Shown: positions 11,301 through 23,904 of the stretch, in pieces
Layout of the letters: each line of letters opens with the position of its first letter
Numbering within the stretch: position 1 is the stretch's first letter
Assembly (NCBI GenBank): GCA_918026815.1
Contig: CAKJVC010000010.1
Coordinates: 436,501 to 500,500 of the forward strand
Direction of reading: 5' to 3'
DNA length: 64,000 nt
Source: Chalara sp. BL73
Lineage: Eukaryota > Ascomycota > Leotiomycetes > Helotiales
Notes under the pieces: model-generated
Seen by the model: only the letters and a program-made list of their open reading frames with translations
Told to the model about the DNA's origin: nothing
Databases searched by the model: none
Program-made: the position numbers and the translations under genes

Positions 11301-12897
11301 ACTTGAATAGATTGATCACGCTCTGGGGTCTGGCTGTTTCGCTCTCTCAGCATACCACGTCTGAGACGACGTTCTCGCTGTTGTTCCGCAGCACTCTTGG
11401 GCTTCTCTTCATCTTGGATCATCATCAGGCGCAGTCTTTCTTGTAAAGACATTTTCCCGCCGGTCATGCTCTGAATGTCGGATTTACTGATTGATGGTGC
11501 TGATGGGGGAGATGGAAGACTCCTTGTCGAAGCACGTTCTGCGGCTGCAGAAAGGCCAACTGATGATGCCGAATTGCTACGCGCATGGCTCATCATTCCA
11601 GGAAGGGGTGGCAGTGGTCGATGATCTCCAGAGTCTGTGCGATTCGCTGCTGGACGGCTCGCGGTAGAAGTTGGTCGAGCGTCAGGCATGGGGCTTCCTT
11701 CAGGGCCATCAAAAGGGTCGTATAAGCGGCCAGACACAATTCCATTACCGTGAGTGCTTGGGCTAGCATGTCTCCAATCCTCTGGTCCTACTACTGGAGT
11801 CTTGTCTGTATCTTCTAATGATGCGTCAAAACTATCGTCTTGTTCCACAGAATCGCCAAGATTGTAGCTATCTTCATCGTCATCCTCTGCCGAGTCATAG
11901 CTGTTCTCCCGCGATCCTGAATTGATTGAGGAGAGATCTGGCGTAGCCATTTCGTACTCATTTACTTGTGGCGGAGCAGCATCAAAAGTTACTGATTTTG
12001 CATGCCTATGAAGTGTTCTTCCTGGCGGGAGTTCGCGATCATCGAACGAATTCTCCTCAGAATAGTTTGCGTTTTCACGGTCAAGACTTGATTTTGGGGT
12101 AAAAGGCTTGGAGGCCATGGACGACTTGGTGGGTGAAATCTGATCCTTACTCGGCGATCGTAGACCATTCGCGCCAGCTTTGAGGGGCGTCTTGGTAGGA
12201 CTGAAGAGAGGGATGCTAGTCTTGCTATCATTTCTGTGATGTCCAAATGGACGTGCTTTCTCTGCAGAGCGCAGTCCTTCAAGGCCAGCTCCCCCATATG
12301 CGTTTCCTTGTATTTGTTTGGCTAAAGGTCGTTCGATAACAGGAACAGATGTAGGATCGTACTCCTGTTTTTGTTCACGGGCGAACATATTGCTATTCTT
12401 AACACGCGATGCCTTTTGCAATCTTTCGATGGATGATCGACGTGTTGGCGATGGTGATGCCTCCCTTCCCCCAAAGAGGTTTTCTGAATTGAAGCGCGAT
12501 GGAGTCGAAGGCGATTTCGGATCACGACCTTGCCAAAACAGTCGCGGAGAAGAATTGCCCTCGACAGACACATTGAATGGGGACGACTGGAATGGGGACG
12601 AGTCCATATTAGGTATCATTTTCTACAAAAATGAAAATGAGCACTGATAATTTCCGAACGGGCTAGAAATGAGGGGACACAACATACCTTTGTGGCTTGA
12701 TTGAAACTAGGAGAATTTCTTCTCTTTTCAGTAGGAGCAAGCTCCGAGAGAGGCCGAGGAAGAGAGCTCTTTGTTGGCGAGGTGGTGCCTTTCTGTATAC
12801 GCAAGGGGGGAACCTTTGGCTATTAGTCAAAATGCGAACCAAAACAACAGCAATCAACATTTCAGGATGCTCTTACCGGCTGCGAAGGCGATGCCAT
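8391..12897 (-). CDS. BUD4: Bud4-like anillin-related septation protein with C-terminal PH domain
   Basis: The CDS is complement(join(8391..8837,8885..9612,9661..12622,12688..12792,12877..12897)), 1420 aa; all junctions keep phase. Exon 1 codes only MASPSQP. Residues 1 to about 960 are low-complexity, Ser/Pro/acidic sequence with many SP/TP sites (likely kinase targets), including LPRPLSELAP near the N-terminus. A conserved region follows (residues about 1020-1080, NEQSWFSLTLDNGVHC), then a coiled basic stretch (KKRKELELKQKQEEQR). The anillin/Bud4 tail ends in a PH domain (about 1245-1390; YWRRRFFKLHGSKL, then VIDFYADTAVDKEGWMKVL). Bud4 proteins organise septins and the contractile ring at the septum and bind membrane through the PH domain. 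Identity rests on the PH/anillin-type tail and overall layout. Confidence 0.9.
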
Positions 12898-14672
12898 ACT
12901 GTCAAATTAGTATCGCACTACTCTTAATCACCAAAAGAAAGTGCGCCAGTTCTCAAAATAGTCGACACTCGATATAGGAACTAATTGGCATGGAATTGAA
13001 GGAGCGACACTGCTGGAATGTAAAGCAGATAATGATTGTTGAAGTCCCTGCTGGGGAAGTGGTGGAATACAATGAAGACTTCAATCGCGCAATCAATACG
13101 GCCTTGGGCAAATGAGTAAGAGCCTGCCAGGCTAGAGTGCTGTTGTTGATAAAGAAAGATCAATATGATATGAGTGACTGTATGGCATCGGTTAAGTGTG
13201 GTTATGGGAGCAGAGTGGCCTTGTCAATGTTTTGGGTGCACCGGAGATTTGTTTGTTATGGCAACCGGGTAGCCACCTGCGAAGCGGTAGTGGGGCCGCT
13301 TTCCCCTCAACTTGAAACTGCATCCTTCCAAGGAACATAAACATTAAAATCAACAAAACATGAGATCCAACTTCTAGCCATATCAGCAGTTCACAATCAA
13401 CGGCCTGAGTCATGCTTGCGCTTAAATAATTTGCGCGGATCCTGGTAGTTACAGGACTTTAATTGATCTTTCTATCTACATCCCTTTCAGCAACCACGAG
13501 CCGTTTATAACTTTGCCGACTGTATCACGCTACGACGGGCTGTTTGAAACGTAGTTTTTAGTATAGCGGTTTAGTCAGTGGAAGCATATTAATCAGGCTC
13601 TGCCGGATCTCTCTGACATCATCACATTTATTTCAAGAGCTTATGTATCCTCCGATCATTATTTGGGAAAGGTTTAAGATACCCACTCTCGAACGAAGTC
13701 TAGTGGGAATCAAATATATAGCAAGTGCTTCAACTTTACGTGACTTTTCACGGCGATACCCACTAAATAATCTCTATTCATCTCTCTAGATGGTGTAGAG
13801 GTTTTCCACACGTTTTCTATAATCAGCTTCGGTCACAAAACTAGATATCTTTATATTATCTAAAGGCATAGATCAAGTCAAGCTGAGGAATCAATTATTT
13901 ATTCTGTCTTTTATCTCACTACTGACCCTTTATAATACCATATTCCATGCCTTCATAGCCATTATAGAATTCGTTTCACGAGCTTTTAACAGAAGGCAAT
14001 GGGTTGTAACAGCCAAACCAATCGCAAGTTCTAGCAAAATGATATCAGCACAAAAGTTCAAAAGCTCATTCGAAACGTCAGGGTCTGTATAGTTCGGTGG
14101 TCGGTTGCCTATTGAAGATTCCCCTTGCTGTCCTAGAGTCTTCTACGAGAAGTGTCGCAGCAGCGATAAGTAGCGTCTCACCACTGATTCTAGTCGAGCT
14201 TTCATGCCAGAAACAAATAGTTTGTGAGCGACACTCCGAAGCTGATGACAGTGGCTCCTCCCGGAGTGAGAGTCGAGCTGCTAATCCTGAATTCGGATGA
14301 AGAATTTGTGCTTGGCGTGGGTGTCGTATTTGCCAAATGGCTCCTCGAATTCTACAGGCGTATACTCCAATAGACAATGAAATACGTTCAACAGTATCAT
14401 TATAGAAAATCCATGAAAGCATCAAATCACGGAAGCTAAAATTGAATAAATAACGTTACTAATCAGTTCCCATCTATAAAATAGCTGTTTTCTAAAGAGA
14501 GAAAGGGACTCGGGACCTGAGATTGTACCGGGTCCAAGTAACCGGGTTTCGGGCCGAAGCTTAAATACAAGACCCCTGTCTCACCGAAACACGTTTCCCC
14601 ATTCTGCAACGCCTCGGAATCCCATCTGAACTTTGAACCACAAGAATTGAAGATGATGCTAGAGCCGGAGCT
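12898..14672. other. Intergenic, divergent promoters of BUD4 and FHIP
   Basis: A spacer of about 1.8 kb between divergent genes. No gene supported; small ORFs here have no recognisable features. It is long for this gene-dense part of the window. Confidence 0.4.
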
Positions 14673-17600
14673 ATGGACTTTGTGAGTCAGCTGTCATTTG
14701 CTATGAAGGAAGCCTGACATTTCCAGTGGTCACGCTTGATTGCGGGCACTTCCCTTGCCTCTCCAAAGGCGACTGCGAACAATCCAGAAAAGCGTCTGGC
14801 ACGCTTCAAACAGGAGTATAATCGACTTTTGGTAATACCTTACTTTCAAACTTATAAGGAGAAAATCTGCTAAGTAGAGATAAGTCACTATGGCGTTCAT
14901 CGACAAACCTTTCAAGAGATTATGAAGCAGCAGAGAAGGTGCGAGAGAGCATTCAGGAGCTCACATCAATCCTGAGTGACGAATCGAGACGGCCGCTTCC
15001 TCACCCATGCATCACTTTCGCAGCATCGAAGCAGATATATATACCCATTGGCAAGGTTGCCACAACATCATACGATGAGCCTATTATTCGAGAAGGAGTC
15101 GCATTCTTTGCAACACTTATTGATAGTGAGGAGGAAGACTTTGTCGAGAACGAGAACTTCTCGAACAGCCTTATGAACTTGTTGGTCCGTATTACTAGTG
15201 GAAACAGTGTGCCTTTAGGATCAGATACCGAGGTTGAATTGGTGGAGTTGTCGTTCAATATCACAACGAAGATCAGGCTTGACCCTGAGATTTTACCAGC
15301 ATGGTTCAGCGCACATGAAGGCAGGAACGACGAAGAGGGCTTAGCAGATGCTCATGAGAAATTTACTGGGAAGACACATAAAGAAGACTTTCCATTGTTC
15401 TATCTACTGATAGATTTCATTCATCATGAAGGCAGAACGGGAGACTTTGCTAGGACGGGTTTGCTATACATTATCGAAGCTGCATCTAATTCTGCCGCGC
15501 TGGAACAATGGATAGTCGAGAGTGACTTGGCTACGCTCATGGCCACAGGTTTAGGCGCTCTTTACAGCCAACTTAGCCGGAAGTTGGTAATTGATTACCC
15601 CCCTGATCAGTTACCTCCGATCCTCGCTTTGTCGGACTATCAACACCCGCGAGCTACGCATGAGATTGTCAGTTCAACTTCAGACGACTTCCAAGGTCAT
15701 ATGGAGACATTTTTGTCTCATTTAATGTTCTGGCAGGATGTTCTGAACCATTGCAAGTCTGTGGAGGTTAAGTCTACTTTATTGGAACACTTCCAGGTCA
15801 TTTTCCTCCAGCAATTGCTGTACGTGGGCATTCCATTACATACAAGCTAGAGTACTAAATTTCGCCAGATATCCCTCTTTGCTGGAATCATCTGATGTCG
15901 ATGGAGGGTCGTCCGTCGCTGTTCTGACGTATCTTCGACGAATTCTCGAAGCATTAGATCACCCTGACATGATTCATCTAATACTCCACTATCTTCTTGC
16001 CTTGCCAGATACCGTAAAGAGTGCTTCTAGCTCTAAAATTAGTGCTGCGAGGAAGAGAAAATCTATGGACCTCGCGACAATGATGGCAACCCAAGGCGAT
16101 TTGACTTCCACCCCAGCGTTGTTTAATCTTGTTGACCTTATCCAAGGGAACTTACAGTCGCAGAGTCATCAGACCGTCTCTGTAACATTGCAACTTGTTT
16201 CGACTATCTTGAGGAGGCACCATCGTTATGCGGTAACGACACTACTTTGGACTAGCCAAACGGTGCCCGAGAAACCACAACGAACGATAGGCGCTCACGA
16301 AAGTGAGATGGATTTCATTCTCGCTTTAGCTGGAGACATAGGAGGTGATTATGATTTTGATGAACTATACGATAACCATGTTAAAGATTGTATGGGCATT
16401 TTAGAAAGCCATCCATGCTCAATAACGCTTGTAGCGCCCAAGCTGCCTGGTGGAACCAGTAAGCTCACTAATTTACATGCAACAACTCCTGGCGCTCCGC
16501 GGGAGATTCAGTCTCACACGCTGCGAGTAGAAGACCCGATGCTTAAGACTCTACTTGGCATCTTAGAAACATTCTTCATCAATTCTATCGAGGTCAACCT
16601 TTCTCTTACCGGAACAATTATCGATTTGGCAACCTGCGGTTACATGCGGATTGACGGGTGGCTGCTGCCCGATCCTTCGAAATATGTCTATGAGGATGAC
16701 GACCTGGAAACTCCTGCACCCTTTATTCCAGGATTTGTTGATCCAATGGAGGCCGAGGAGAAAGCACAGCTTCGGGAACTAAAGAAAGCCAGACGAACAC
16801 CGAAGTGGTCAGAGTCGCAGTTGTCTCCTTTCCTTCAAAAGCTGAATCTACTTTGTTCCCAAGTAAGGTCATATCGTGAAGAGATTCCTCGATTTGAAGA
16901 AATCCTTCAACAACGACGTGATGCCTTCCAGGCAGCTTCTTCTGCTACTGCAGCTCCTGCGCCAATTCGACAAGTCCAGCAACGAACTAGCCTTGAATCG
17001 AACCGTTCTGCATCGCCTCCACTGAACGCATTTGACGCTTTGGCTCAACGTATATTCCCGGAATTAGCGACACCATCACGATCTAGGTCTCCACGAGGCC
17101 GTTCAAGCCACGATGGGCAGAGGAGAAGCAGTGGTGGTATCAGCGGAGGTTATGGATACGATACCCCAACAATGTCGCGAAACAATTTACCCCCCCCTCA
17201 ATTTCCGATGGGCACGGAGTCACCGTCTAGAGGCAGCTCTAGAGCCATCTCTGCACATTATATGGATGGCACAGAAGAGAGCAGAACTCGAGGCGTACCG
17301 GTCAGCCAGGCCGCTGCATTTGCCGCGGTGGACCAGAGCATTCTTGCACGGAAAGTGGGAATCCCTACACTAAAGCATGAAGTGCAACCAGTTCCCTTCC
17401 CAAAGCTCGATGCCGACATGCCAGAGACACAGACTAAAGCGGGAAGCGAAACTGGGATTGAAGATATCGCGGAAGAGCGGAAATTAGTGAGCGTCAGCCA
17501 TGTCTTGACCAGCGTTATTGTGCTGCAGGAGTTTTTGCTGGAGCTGGCGGCTTTGGTCCAGGTTAGGGCTGGGTTGTTTAAGGAAGTTCGGTTTGTTTAG
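14673..17600 (+). CDS. fhipA: FHF complex subunit, FHIP / RAI16-like protein
   Basis: The CDS is join(14673..14681,14727..14831,14885..15819,15869..17600), 926 aa, all phases consistent. The first coding exon is just ATG GAC TTT. The N-terminus MDFWSRLIAGTS and the block NPEKRLARFKQEYNRLL, followed by LTSILSDESRRPLPHPCITF, are typical of the fungal RAI16/FHIP family. The N-terminal two thirds is helical repeat-like; residues about 660-860 are Ser/Pro-rich and disordered. The last about 35 residues form a conserved hydrophobic helix (VLTSVIVLQEFLLELAALVQ). In moulds FHIP joins Hook and Fts to link cytoplasmic dynein to early endosomes along hyphal microtubules. No damage was seen. Confidence 0.85.
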
Positions 17601-18436
17601 ATATGATACCTTGTTTGCATGGGCGGTCTTGTAATGATTCCCAGTTGGAATATTTAATTCATTAATTTTTTTGTACACCTGTGATGTTTCACCCATATAA
17701 CCCCAACTGGGTAACTCAAGCGTGACGCTGAAAATATGTTGGAAGCAGATATCTTTGCATGAATGGCGCGCCATCGCGTAACGACGGACTTGTTGTGACA
17801 AACACCTTCCTCTGCTGGCGCCGGCGCTACCATCTAATTTAGCAATCGCCGAACCAAGACCCGATTCTTACATCCCACTATCATCGAGATGTCGGATTCT
17901 ACGCAATCAGGCGCGCTGCACGCAACATTAGCACAGCAGGTCGGCCATGACGTTCTGAATCTGGCATGCTTTCCGCTGCTGAATGGTAGAATACGTATTA
18001 CTGGCAGGCGGGGTGGCTTCATCATAACCTCATGGGGTTTGTTTTACTTTCAGAGATATAAGTCGGTTTTAGAGATTTAGTGAGGGGCGTGAAGATAGAA
18101 ATGCGAAGCCGTATGCTCCGTATTCTGTTAAATAGATTCTTTTTAAGCCGTGATAATTATACGTCTCTTGGCAACTTATTCTCGGCAAGGAATGCTGTGG
18201 TACGTCTGTGGGTGTCTGATATAGTATAGCGAGGAATATGGAGGGATTACAATAAGGAAGAATAAGTAAACTCGCTGATTGTGAAGAATAATATCCATTT
18301 TGCAATCCTTTTGGTATAGACACTATAAACCAATCGCTATACCAACCCAGCATACCCACGAACGCCTGTATCTTTAAACCCCATTCCGTTCATTCCCATT
18401 TGCTGCATTTCGCTTCGTTTCTCTATAAATACAATC
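17601..18436. other. Intergenic between convergent genes
   Basis: This spacer separates the convergent ends of FHIP and the MINDY gene. It contains one small plus-strand ORF (17889..18080), listed separately. Confidence 0.4.
17889..18080 (+). CDS. Small hypothetical protein (63 aa)
   Basis: ATG-initiated ORF, beginning MSDSTQSGALHATLAQQVGH and ending in TAG. It has an amphipathic start and a hydrophobic stretch near the end (GGFIITSWGLFYF). The start context is purine-rich (GAGATGTCG). No family recognised, and an intron could truncate or extend it. Its position in an otherwise empty convergent spacer makes a small gene possible but not proven. Confidence 0.3.
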   Translation: MSDSTQSGALHATLAQQVGHDVLNLACFPLLNGRIRITGRRGGFIITSWGLFYFQRYKSVLEI

Positions 18437-21202
18437 TCACATAATCACGCAATCCTTCCTAGATTCTTGCCCACTAGGTCCACCCTGCGGGCTTGTAGGA
18501 CTCACTGGCTGTATACTTATGTTCGGATGTCCTTGTCGGCGCCTAGGATCAATCTGATCTACAAGTGTTGGCCGTCTGCCATGAAGCACACTCCCACTGA
18601 AACCACTGCTTCTCCTTCCTACACTAGGACTGGAGTTTGGATGTGCCGGATGGTTGGTTGGAGGCACGTATGGCTCTTGTGTCGCGGCTTGCTCGTATGA
18701 TGGCGGAGGTGCATCAACACCTGCATCCGGATCTGATGGGCGATTCGTAGGCGGTGGGTTATTGCGGCGTGGCGGGATAGCTGGACGAGGATCTGATGCT
18801 TCGCGACCACGGCCTCTTCCTTGTCCTCGATTGCTACCACCTCCTCGCGTGACTGGAATATTACTGCCTCGGCCTTGCTGCTCGATATACTGTTGACTGA
18901 GCTCCGTCTCTCTGCGGCGACGAGCCAGTTCATTCCTATGTCGCTCTTCTTCCTCTTCCTGAAGTTGAAGTGCAAGGGCTAGATCGTGGTCTTCTTGTTC
19001 AATGTTAGGTGAGTGGGGCGTTGGCGGTGGCTCATTGTTTGAGGAGCTAACATTCTGTCGATTCTGGTTGCGAATAGGAATGCTTGTCCATCCCTGATTC
19101 GTTTGCGTGTTCTGTCGTGATGTAGGCGAAGCGGGAGCCCCTCCTACTAGACGGAAATCGCCGGAGAAGAATTCGGCGTTTTCGCCGTTCACATCAATGA
19201 GCGATTCCCAGACAACTTCTTCGTGGCCTGCATAGCCCATGTCTGTGACTAGCTGTAGCAGCTGACGTGTTTCTGGATGGCGATATAAAGTAGAAAAGTG
19301 ATCGTTGCGAAATAGTATAGCAATAGAACCAGGTGCGATAGATGTCGTAATAGCTTCTAGGCCATAGGTCGTGAGTTGTGTTGCAGCACTGTTGAAGAAC
19401 GCTTTGATTGTACCGATGTCTTCTAGTATAGCTTGTTCCTCAAAACTTAGTCCTTCTGTACGTAGCTTCTCCTCGAGTACTTCCTCATGGAAGAATATAT
19501 TTTGTGCGTCTTCGTAACTCTGTGCCGTCCTCTTCAGTGCCCGATACGCTTGCGAATCTCTCTCGGGCAGCCACCCATGGATCAGAGGAACAGAAAATGT
19601 ACCGTATAACTTCATTTCTCTAGTTCCCTCAAATGTACCAGGAGATAACTCGTCTTCACGAGTAGAGAGTGGATCGCCTTCAGCTTTGATGGAGCCAGGT
19701 GGGAAAAATCGAGGGTTAACATTCATTCCCGTATGTAAAGTGATCAAAAATCCATAGAGGTCGGAGACGTCTGGAAGACCTTGTGCTACATTTCCCCTTC
19801 GTCCAGACATAAGCTCATCAAACACTGCATCCAGGAGTAATCCAAGACTGACTTGCTCACGTGAGCGAAGCGTTTCCACCAATGCCGTTTCCACATTTGC
19901 TGGCGTTGACAAAGTCAAAGCGTTGACAAGAGCCAGAAGTGGGCAAGGGCCGTTCGCGTTCTGCACCAAAATGGGTGAGACTCGAGGATTCTGTGGAGCC
20001 CTAAAGTCATGCCATGTAATTTTCTTGATTTCATAAGTCTCTTTCTTCTGTTTTTGTACAACAGCGCTGGAAGGCCCAGGAACAGAGCGTGGGCCAACAT
20101 CGCTTGTATCTATAACAGGACGCGGTGGTTGTGGTGGTGGAAATTCATTTGATGCTCTCGGTGGTAGCGGAGGGGCCTGTTCCTCGCTCGTATGATTTTG
20201 CAGAACTGTACCGCTCGGCGTAACGACCCCTGTCTCCTGTGGCCCAGTTGGAACAATAGGTTCTCTATCAACAATATTCCAGCCTTCACCTTGCGGGGCA
20301 GGTTCCTCATGGGCTATGAACGACTTTGTTTCTGGCTTCGCAGACTGTCCTTGTCCTTGACTCTCGCCCCAAACTTGTTGATCCTCTAATATTTGCTCAT
20401 TAGCATGAATTTTGACTGGAGTGGCGGGCATTTCCTGAATAATGGGTGATGGGATCGAGTCCTCGTCCCATGCAGGAGATTCTGGCTCGTCAGCATTAAT
20501 CAAAACTGGCTGTTCGGTATTTAGAGGTTCGGGTTTGTTTGCAGCTGTTTTTGACCATGCCTCATTTCCCGAATCTTCTCTGCTCATCGAAGGCATGGAG
20601 GAGGGTTTGCTGGGGGCGGCGTGTTCTTCGAGAACGGGTTGCCATGGATTTGAGCTTGTGTCGGAAACAGAAAGGTTCGAGAATTGATGATTGAGAGTTG
20701 GAGAAGCTAGGGGAGTTAGTTTCTGGCATGCAATTGTAGACGTTGAATTACCTTCGGTGATAGTGACAGGAGGTGGTGGTGCCGGATGAGACGGCGGAGC
20801 GAGCATCTCTCCCGAGTCTCCCCAAGCAGAAGCACTACTGTCCTTCCCATCCGTCACTCCTGTATTCTGCTTTTTTAAAAATGGATTTGTAGATGAGACA
20901 GGCTTGACAACTTCTTGTGATGGCTTATGCTTCACACCACCTGGTGGTCCTACTCGCAATGCCTGTGGAACTTCGGTTGATACAGAATGTTGGTTCTGTT
21001 TGGTTGCAGTCCGGTCCTTGTCGCTCCACGCATTCGCATCCTCCGAATCTACTTCGAGTGATTGTCGCATGGCAGTCTGTGCATCTTGTACTCTAAAGCT
21101 CGAAGGCTGCTGGACATCAACAGGTGTAACAGGGTACGGTGGCGAGGTTGGTCCGGCTGCAAGCTTGCCGGTATGGCCTGGGATTGGTTTCCTAGTCACC
21201 AT
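18437..21202 (-). CDS. MINDY-family deubiquitinase with C-terminal CaaX box
   Basis: A single exon of 921 aa. Residues 1 to about 395 are disordered and proline-rich (PPLPPR, PPPQPPRP). The MINDY catalytic domain spans about 400-690. The motif QNANGPCPL carries the nucleophile Cys420, and NDHFSTLYRH carries the catalytic His635. MINDY enzymes are cysteine proteases that trim K48-linked polyubiquitin from the distal end; the yeast relative is Miy1. The C-terminal part has a glutamine/glutamate helix (ALALQLQEEEEERHR), which resembles the ubiquitin-interacting motif seen in this family, then Gly/Arg- and Pro-rich linkers. The protein ends in CVIM, a CaaX sequence that predicts farnesylation and membrane attachment. 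It is intact, and convergent with FHIP. Confidence 0.9.
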   Translation of the reverse strand: MVTRKPIPGHTGKLAAGPTSPPYPVTPVDVQQPSSFRVQDAQTAMRQSLEVDSEDANAWSDKDRTATKQNQHSVSTEVPQALRVGPPGGVKHKPSQEVVKPVSSTNPFLKKQNTGVTDGKDSSASAWGDSGEMLAPPSHPAPPPPVTITEGNSTSTIACQKLTPLASPTLNHQFSNLSVSDTSSNPWQPVLEEHAAPSKPSSMPSMSREDSGNEAWSKTAANKPEPLNTEQPVLINADEPESPAWDEDSIPSPIIQEMPATPVKIHANEQILEDQQVWGESQGQGQSAKPETKSFIAHEEPAPQGEGWNIVDREPIVPTGPQETGVVTPSGTVLQNHTSEEQAPPLPPRASNEFPPPQPPRPVIDTSDVGPRSVPGPSSAVVQKQKKETYEIKKITWHDFRAPQNPRVSPILVQNANGPCPLLALVNALTLSTPANVETALVETLRSREQVSLGLLLDAVFDELMSGRRGNVAQGLPDVSDLYGFLITLHTGMNVNPRFFPPGSIKAEGDPLSTREDELSPGTFEGTREMKLYGTFSVPLIHGWLPERDSQAYRALKRTAQSYEDAQNIFFHEEVLEEKLRTEGLSFEEQAILEDIGTIKAFFNSAATQLTTYGLEAITTSIAPGSIAILFRNDHFSTLYRHPETRQLLQLVTDMGYAGHEEVVWESLIDVNGENAEFFSGDFRLVGGAPASPTSRQNTQTNQGWTSIPIRNQNRQNVSSSNNEPPPTPHSPNIEQEDHDLALALQLQEEEEERHRNELARRRRETELSQQYIEQQGRGSNIPVTRGGGSNRGQGRGRGREASDPRPAIPPRRNNPPPTNRPSDPDAGVDAPPPSYEQAATQEPYVPPTNHPAHPNSSPSVGRRSSGFSGSVLHGRRPTLVDQIDPRRRQGHPNISIQPVSPTSPQGGPSGQESRKDCVIM

Positions 21203-21983
21203 ACTTGCAAAATTGTGAGATCTCCAATTCGAAGTTCAGGATGTAAGTCTCAATGTTCTTCCGCGGATCGCACAATGTCTCGCTTGTTCGTGGCCCCGAT
21301 CTGTGGAGATAGGTATCTCAACGATAGAACAGAGTCCCTGGAATTAGCTATGAAGTCATTTCCGTTGGCCTATAAGGTGACCGCAATTGACCGCCGGCAA
21401 GAAGGGCGTATTGTTTGAAAGTTTACTAAGGGAAAACAAACAATAAGAAGAAAATTCACTTGACTTGAGAGGAGGATGAGGAGAGTGTTGGTAGTGAGCA
21501 AACACGAATTGGAATTGTAAACCAAGATATCGATAGCACCAGCCACACCTCACCTTAACGACGTGATGACTTCAGGCACCCAGGGGTTATCCCCTCATGG
21601 CTTGTAAAGGCGCCAGTAGACACGCTTACATAGAAGAAATGTCTTCCTCCTCGCTCGATCATTGGATTCTACCCGCAGGATTCCGCATACAACCTACCTA
21701 ATTATATAGATTCGCCTTCTTGTTTACGTATGCCTGGTCGAGATTGCGTGGCCCTTCAAAAGCTGCCGCTCGCATTCGGTGCCAAGATATCATCGATACG
21801 ACAGTCTTGGCACAAGGCTGAAAGTCTCGAGCACTGATGTGGGAGATGGACTGATTGTGGGGATCAAAATATATTTTCTTATCTCGCAGCCTTGTCTGTG
21901 ATCAAACTTCGCAAAATGATACCATAGCCGTGCTCTTAGAGCAATTCTTTCTTCGTTGCATGCACTTTGTGGAGGGCCACAAC
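21203..21983. promoter_or_regulatory. Divergent promoter region MINDY / TRM6
   Basis: A spacer of 781 bp between divergent start codons. No gene or repeat recognised. Confidence 0.4.
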
Positions 21984-23904
21984 ATGAATTCGGTCGTAAC
22001 ACCCAATTCTTGGGTTGTCTTGCGATTGCAGTCCGAACGATCTCGAGTCATTCAAGTCATTCCCAATAAGTGAGTTTGCAGCAGCATAGTGAGCACCTTC
22101 ACATCCTTATGTTCTTCCCATTTCTCAACATGGTGCTAAATAGAATAGCATAATATCAGTAGGCAAACATGGTACTTTTGCTGCAAATTCGATCCTCTTC
22201 CGACCACATAATCTTACCTACGAACTACTCGATCGAAAACCCGGGGTAAAGGATTCAGATCTACGGATCGTTCCCGCATCAGAGTTGCATGCCGATGTTA
22301 TAGCAGAAGAAACCGCTGCAACTTCAGCAGCCAATGGCTCCTCGGATGTTTTGGCGGCAGGAGATGGGGTAGAATTTCAGTTGGTCGGCGAGAATGGCGA
22401 GGTCATTATGCGGTCGAATCGAGAGACTATCGATGACTCTGCAAGGCAGACTTTGACCATGGAGGAAATAGAGGAACTGAAACGGGAGGGTACAGGTGCA
22501 GGAAAGGATTTGATCGCGAAGTTGATGTTGTCACATACCGGACTGGACGAAAAGACCTCTTTTTCGCTAGCTAAGTACAAGCTTCTGAAGACGAAGAAAT
22601 ATCTGAAGAGATTTACGGTTCTTCCATTGGATGTCGCAAACCTTACCCAGTGGCTGATTGATGAAAAAGAGGCATCTAAGGTTCTGGAGATTCGAGAGGA
22701 AACGCTAAGTTTGATCGGAAGTTGGTCCAACATACATTTTGCAGAAGATCCCATCCCAGGAACTCCTAGCGGACGCTGGCTCGCGGTTGACGAAACTGGT
22801 GGTTTGATAGTCGCAGCCATGGCCGAACGAATGGGGACTCTACATCGAGAATACACTGTAACAGCACTTCCCAAGAAGCAGTCCAGCGGAGAAGCAAAAG
22901 AAAATAGACTTCAAGAAATTGAAGAAGTAGATGACGAGGAGGATAAAACCGAAGACATTTATGATAGGCCCCTCGCAGCATCTAATACATTAACCCTGGT
23001 CCACACGAATGCACAACCAAATCTCTCCCTACTTACTTACTTCAACTACCACCCCAACTCGCCCGCTCACCCATCCTCTTACACACACCCGCTTGCGTCC
23101 CACCTCCACCCGCTCTCTTGGCTACAACTCATCTCTCCCTCCTCAGATAGCACTTACTCCTCTCCACCCCAAGTTCTCCCTGCATCGGAGCTCGCTGACC
23201 TCAAGCCTGGCAAACGTGGTACTTACTACCGCAAACAACGACGCTACAATCGTGCTCGCTCGATTATCGATAACACCAGAGCAGGCGGCTTCGATGGGCT
23301 GGTCGTAGCAAGCGCCATGGATCCAGTGAGCATCATGAAAAACTTGGTACCGTTATTGAGAGGAGGCGCACAGGTGGTCGTCTATAGCCCGACGATTGAG
23401 CCATTGTCCCACTTGGCAGATATGTATTCTACGAGCAGACGAACAGCATTCATCCAATCCCCTCCCGACAAACTCTTCCCTAAATCTACAAGTTCAGCAC
23501 CTCCCACAGATGCATCATCACCACAGAGCCAACCCTTAAATTCAAGCGCTTCTATATCTACTAACCCAGAATCAGAATTGACCTCTTCGGACTCCCTAGA
23601 CAAACTCCAAGATCACTGGCCCGGCACAGAAGACTTCCCACTTAACCCTACTCTTCTGCTCAATGTCACCGTACATACAACGCGCGTCAATAAATGGCAA
23701 GTTCTCCCTGGCAGAACGCACCCTCTCATGACGTGCAAAGGCGGGGCAGAGGGATATGTCTTCACAGCGACGAGGGTTCTGCCTGCAGAGGGGCGGGTGG
23801 AAGCGAGAGGGAAATGGGGAAAACGGAAACGAGATGATGACCTAGAGAAACAGAGTGCGTTAAAAAAGAACGATGTAGGAGAGATGGTGATGACGGAGGT
23901 GTGA
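21984..23904 (+). CDS. TRM6: tRNA (adenine-58-N1)-methyltransferase non-catalytic subunit TRM6 (Gcd10)
   Basis: The CDS is join(21984..22069,22149..23904), 613 aa. The AG at 22147-22148 is the acceptor that restores the family sequence VIPNNIISVGKHGTF; later AGs break frame. An in-frame ATG at 21960 would add MHFVEGHN; I prefer 21984 because fungal homologues start close to PNSWVVLRL. The protein has the N-terminal Gcd10 beta-barrel and a Rossmann-like C-terminal half (GGFDGLVVASAMDP, then LVPLLRGGAQVVVYSPTIEPL). This half lacks the SAM-binding glycine motif, as expected for the non-catalytic partner. TRM6 pairs with TRM61 to make m1A58 in tRNA, including initiator tRNA-Met. A Ser/Thr-rich insert lies around residues 460-520. 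Confidence 0.92.

Noticed and set aside
22377..22874. Minus-strand ORF of 165 aa
   Set aside because: Antisense shadow of TRM6, whose own frame is conserved.
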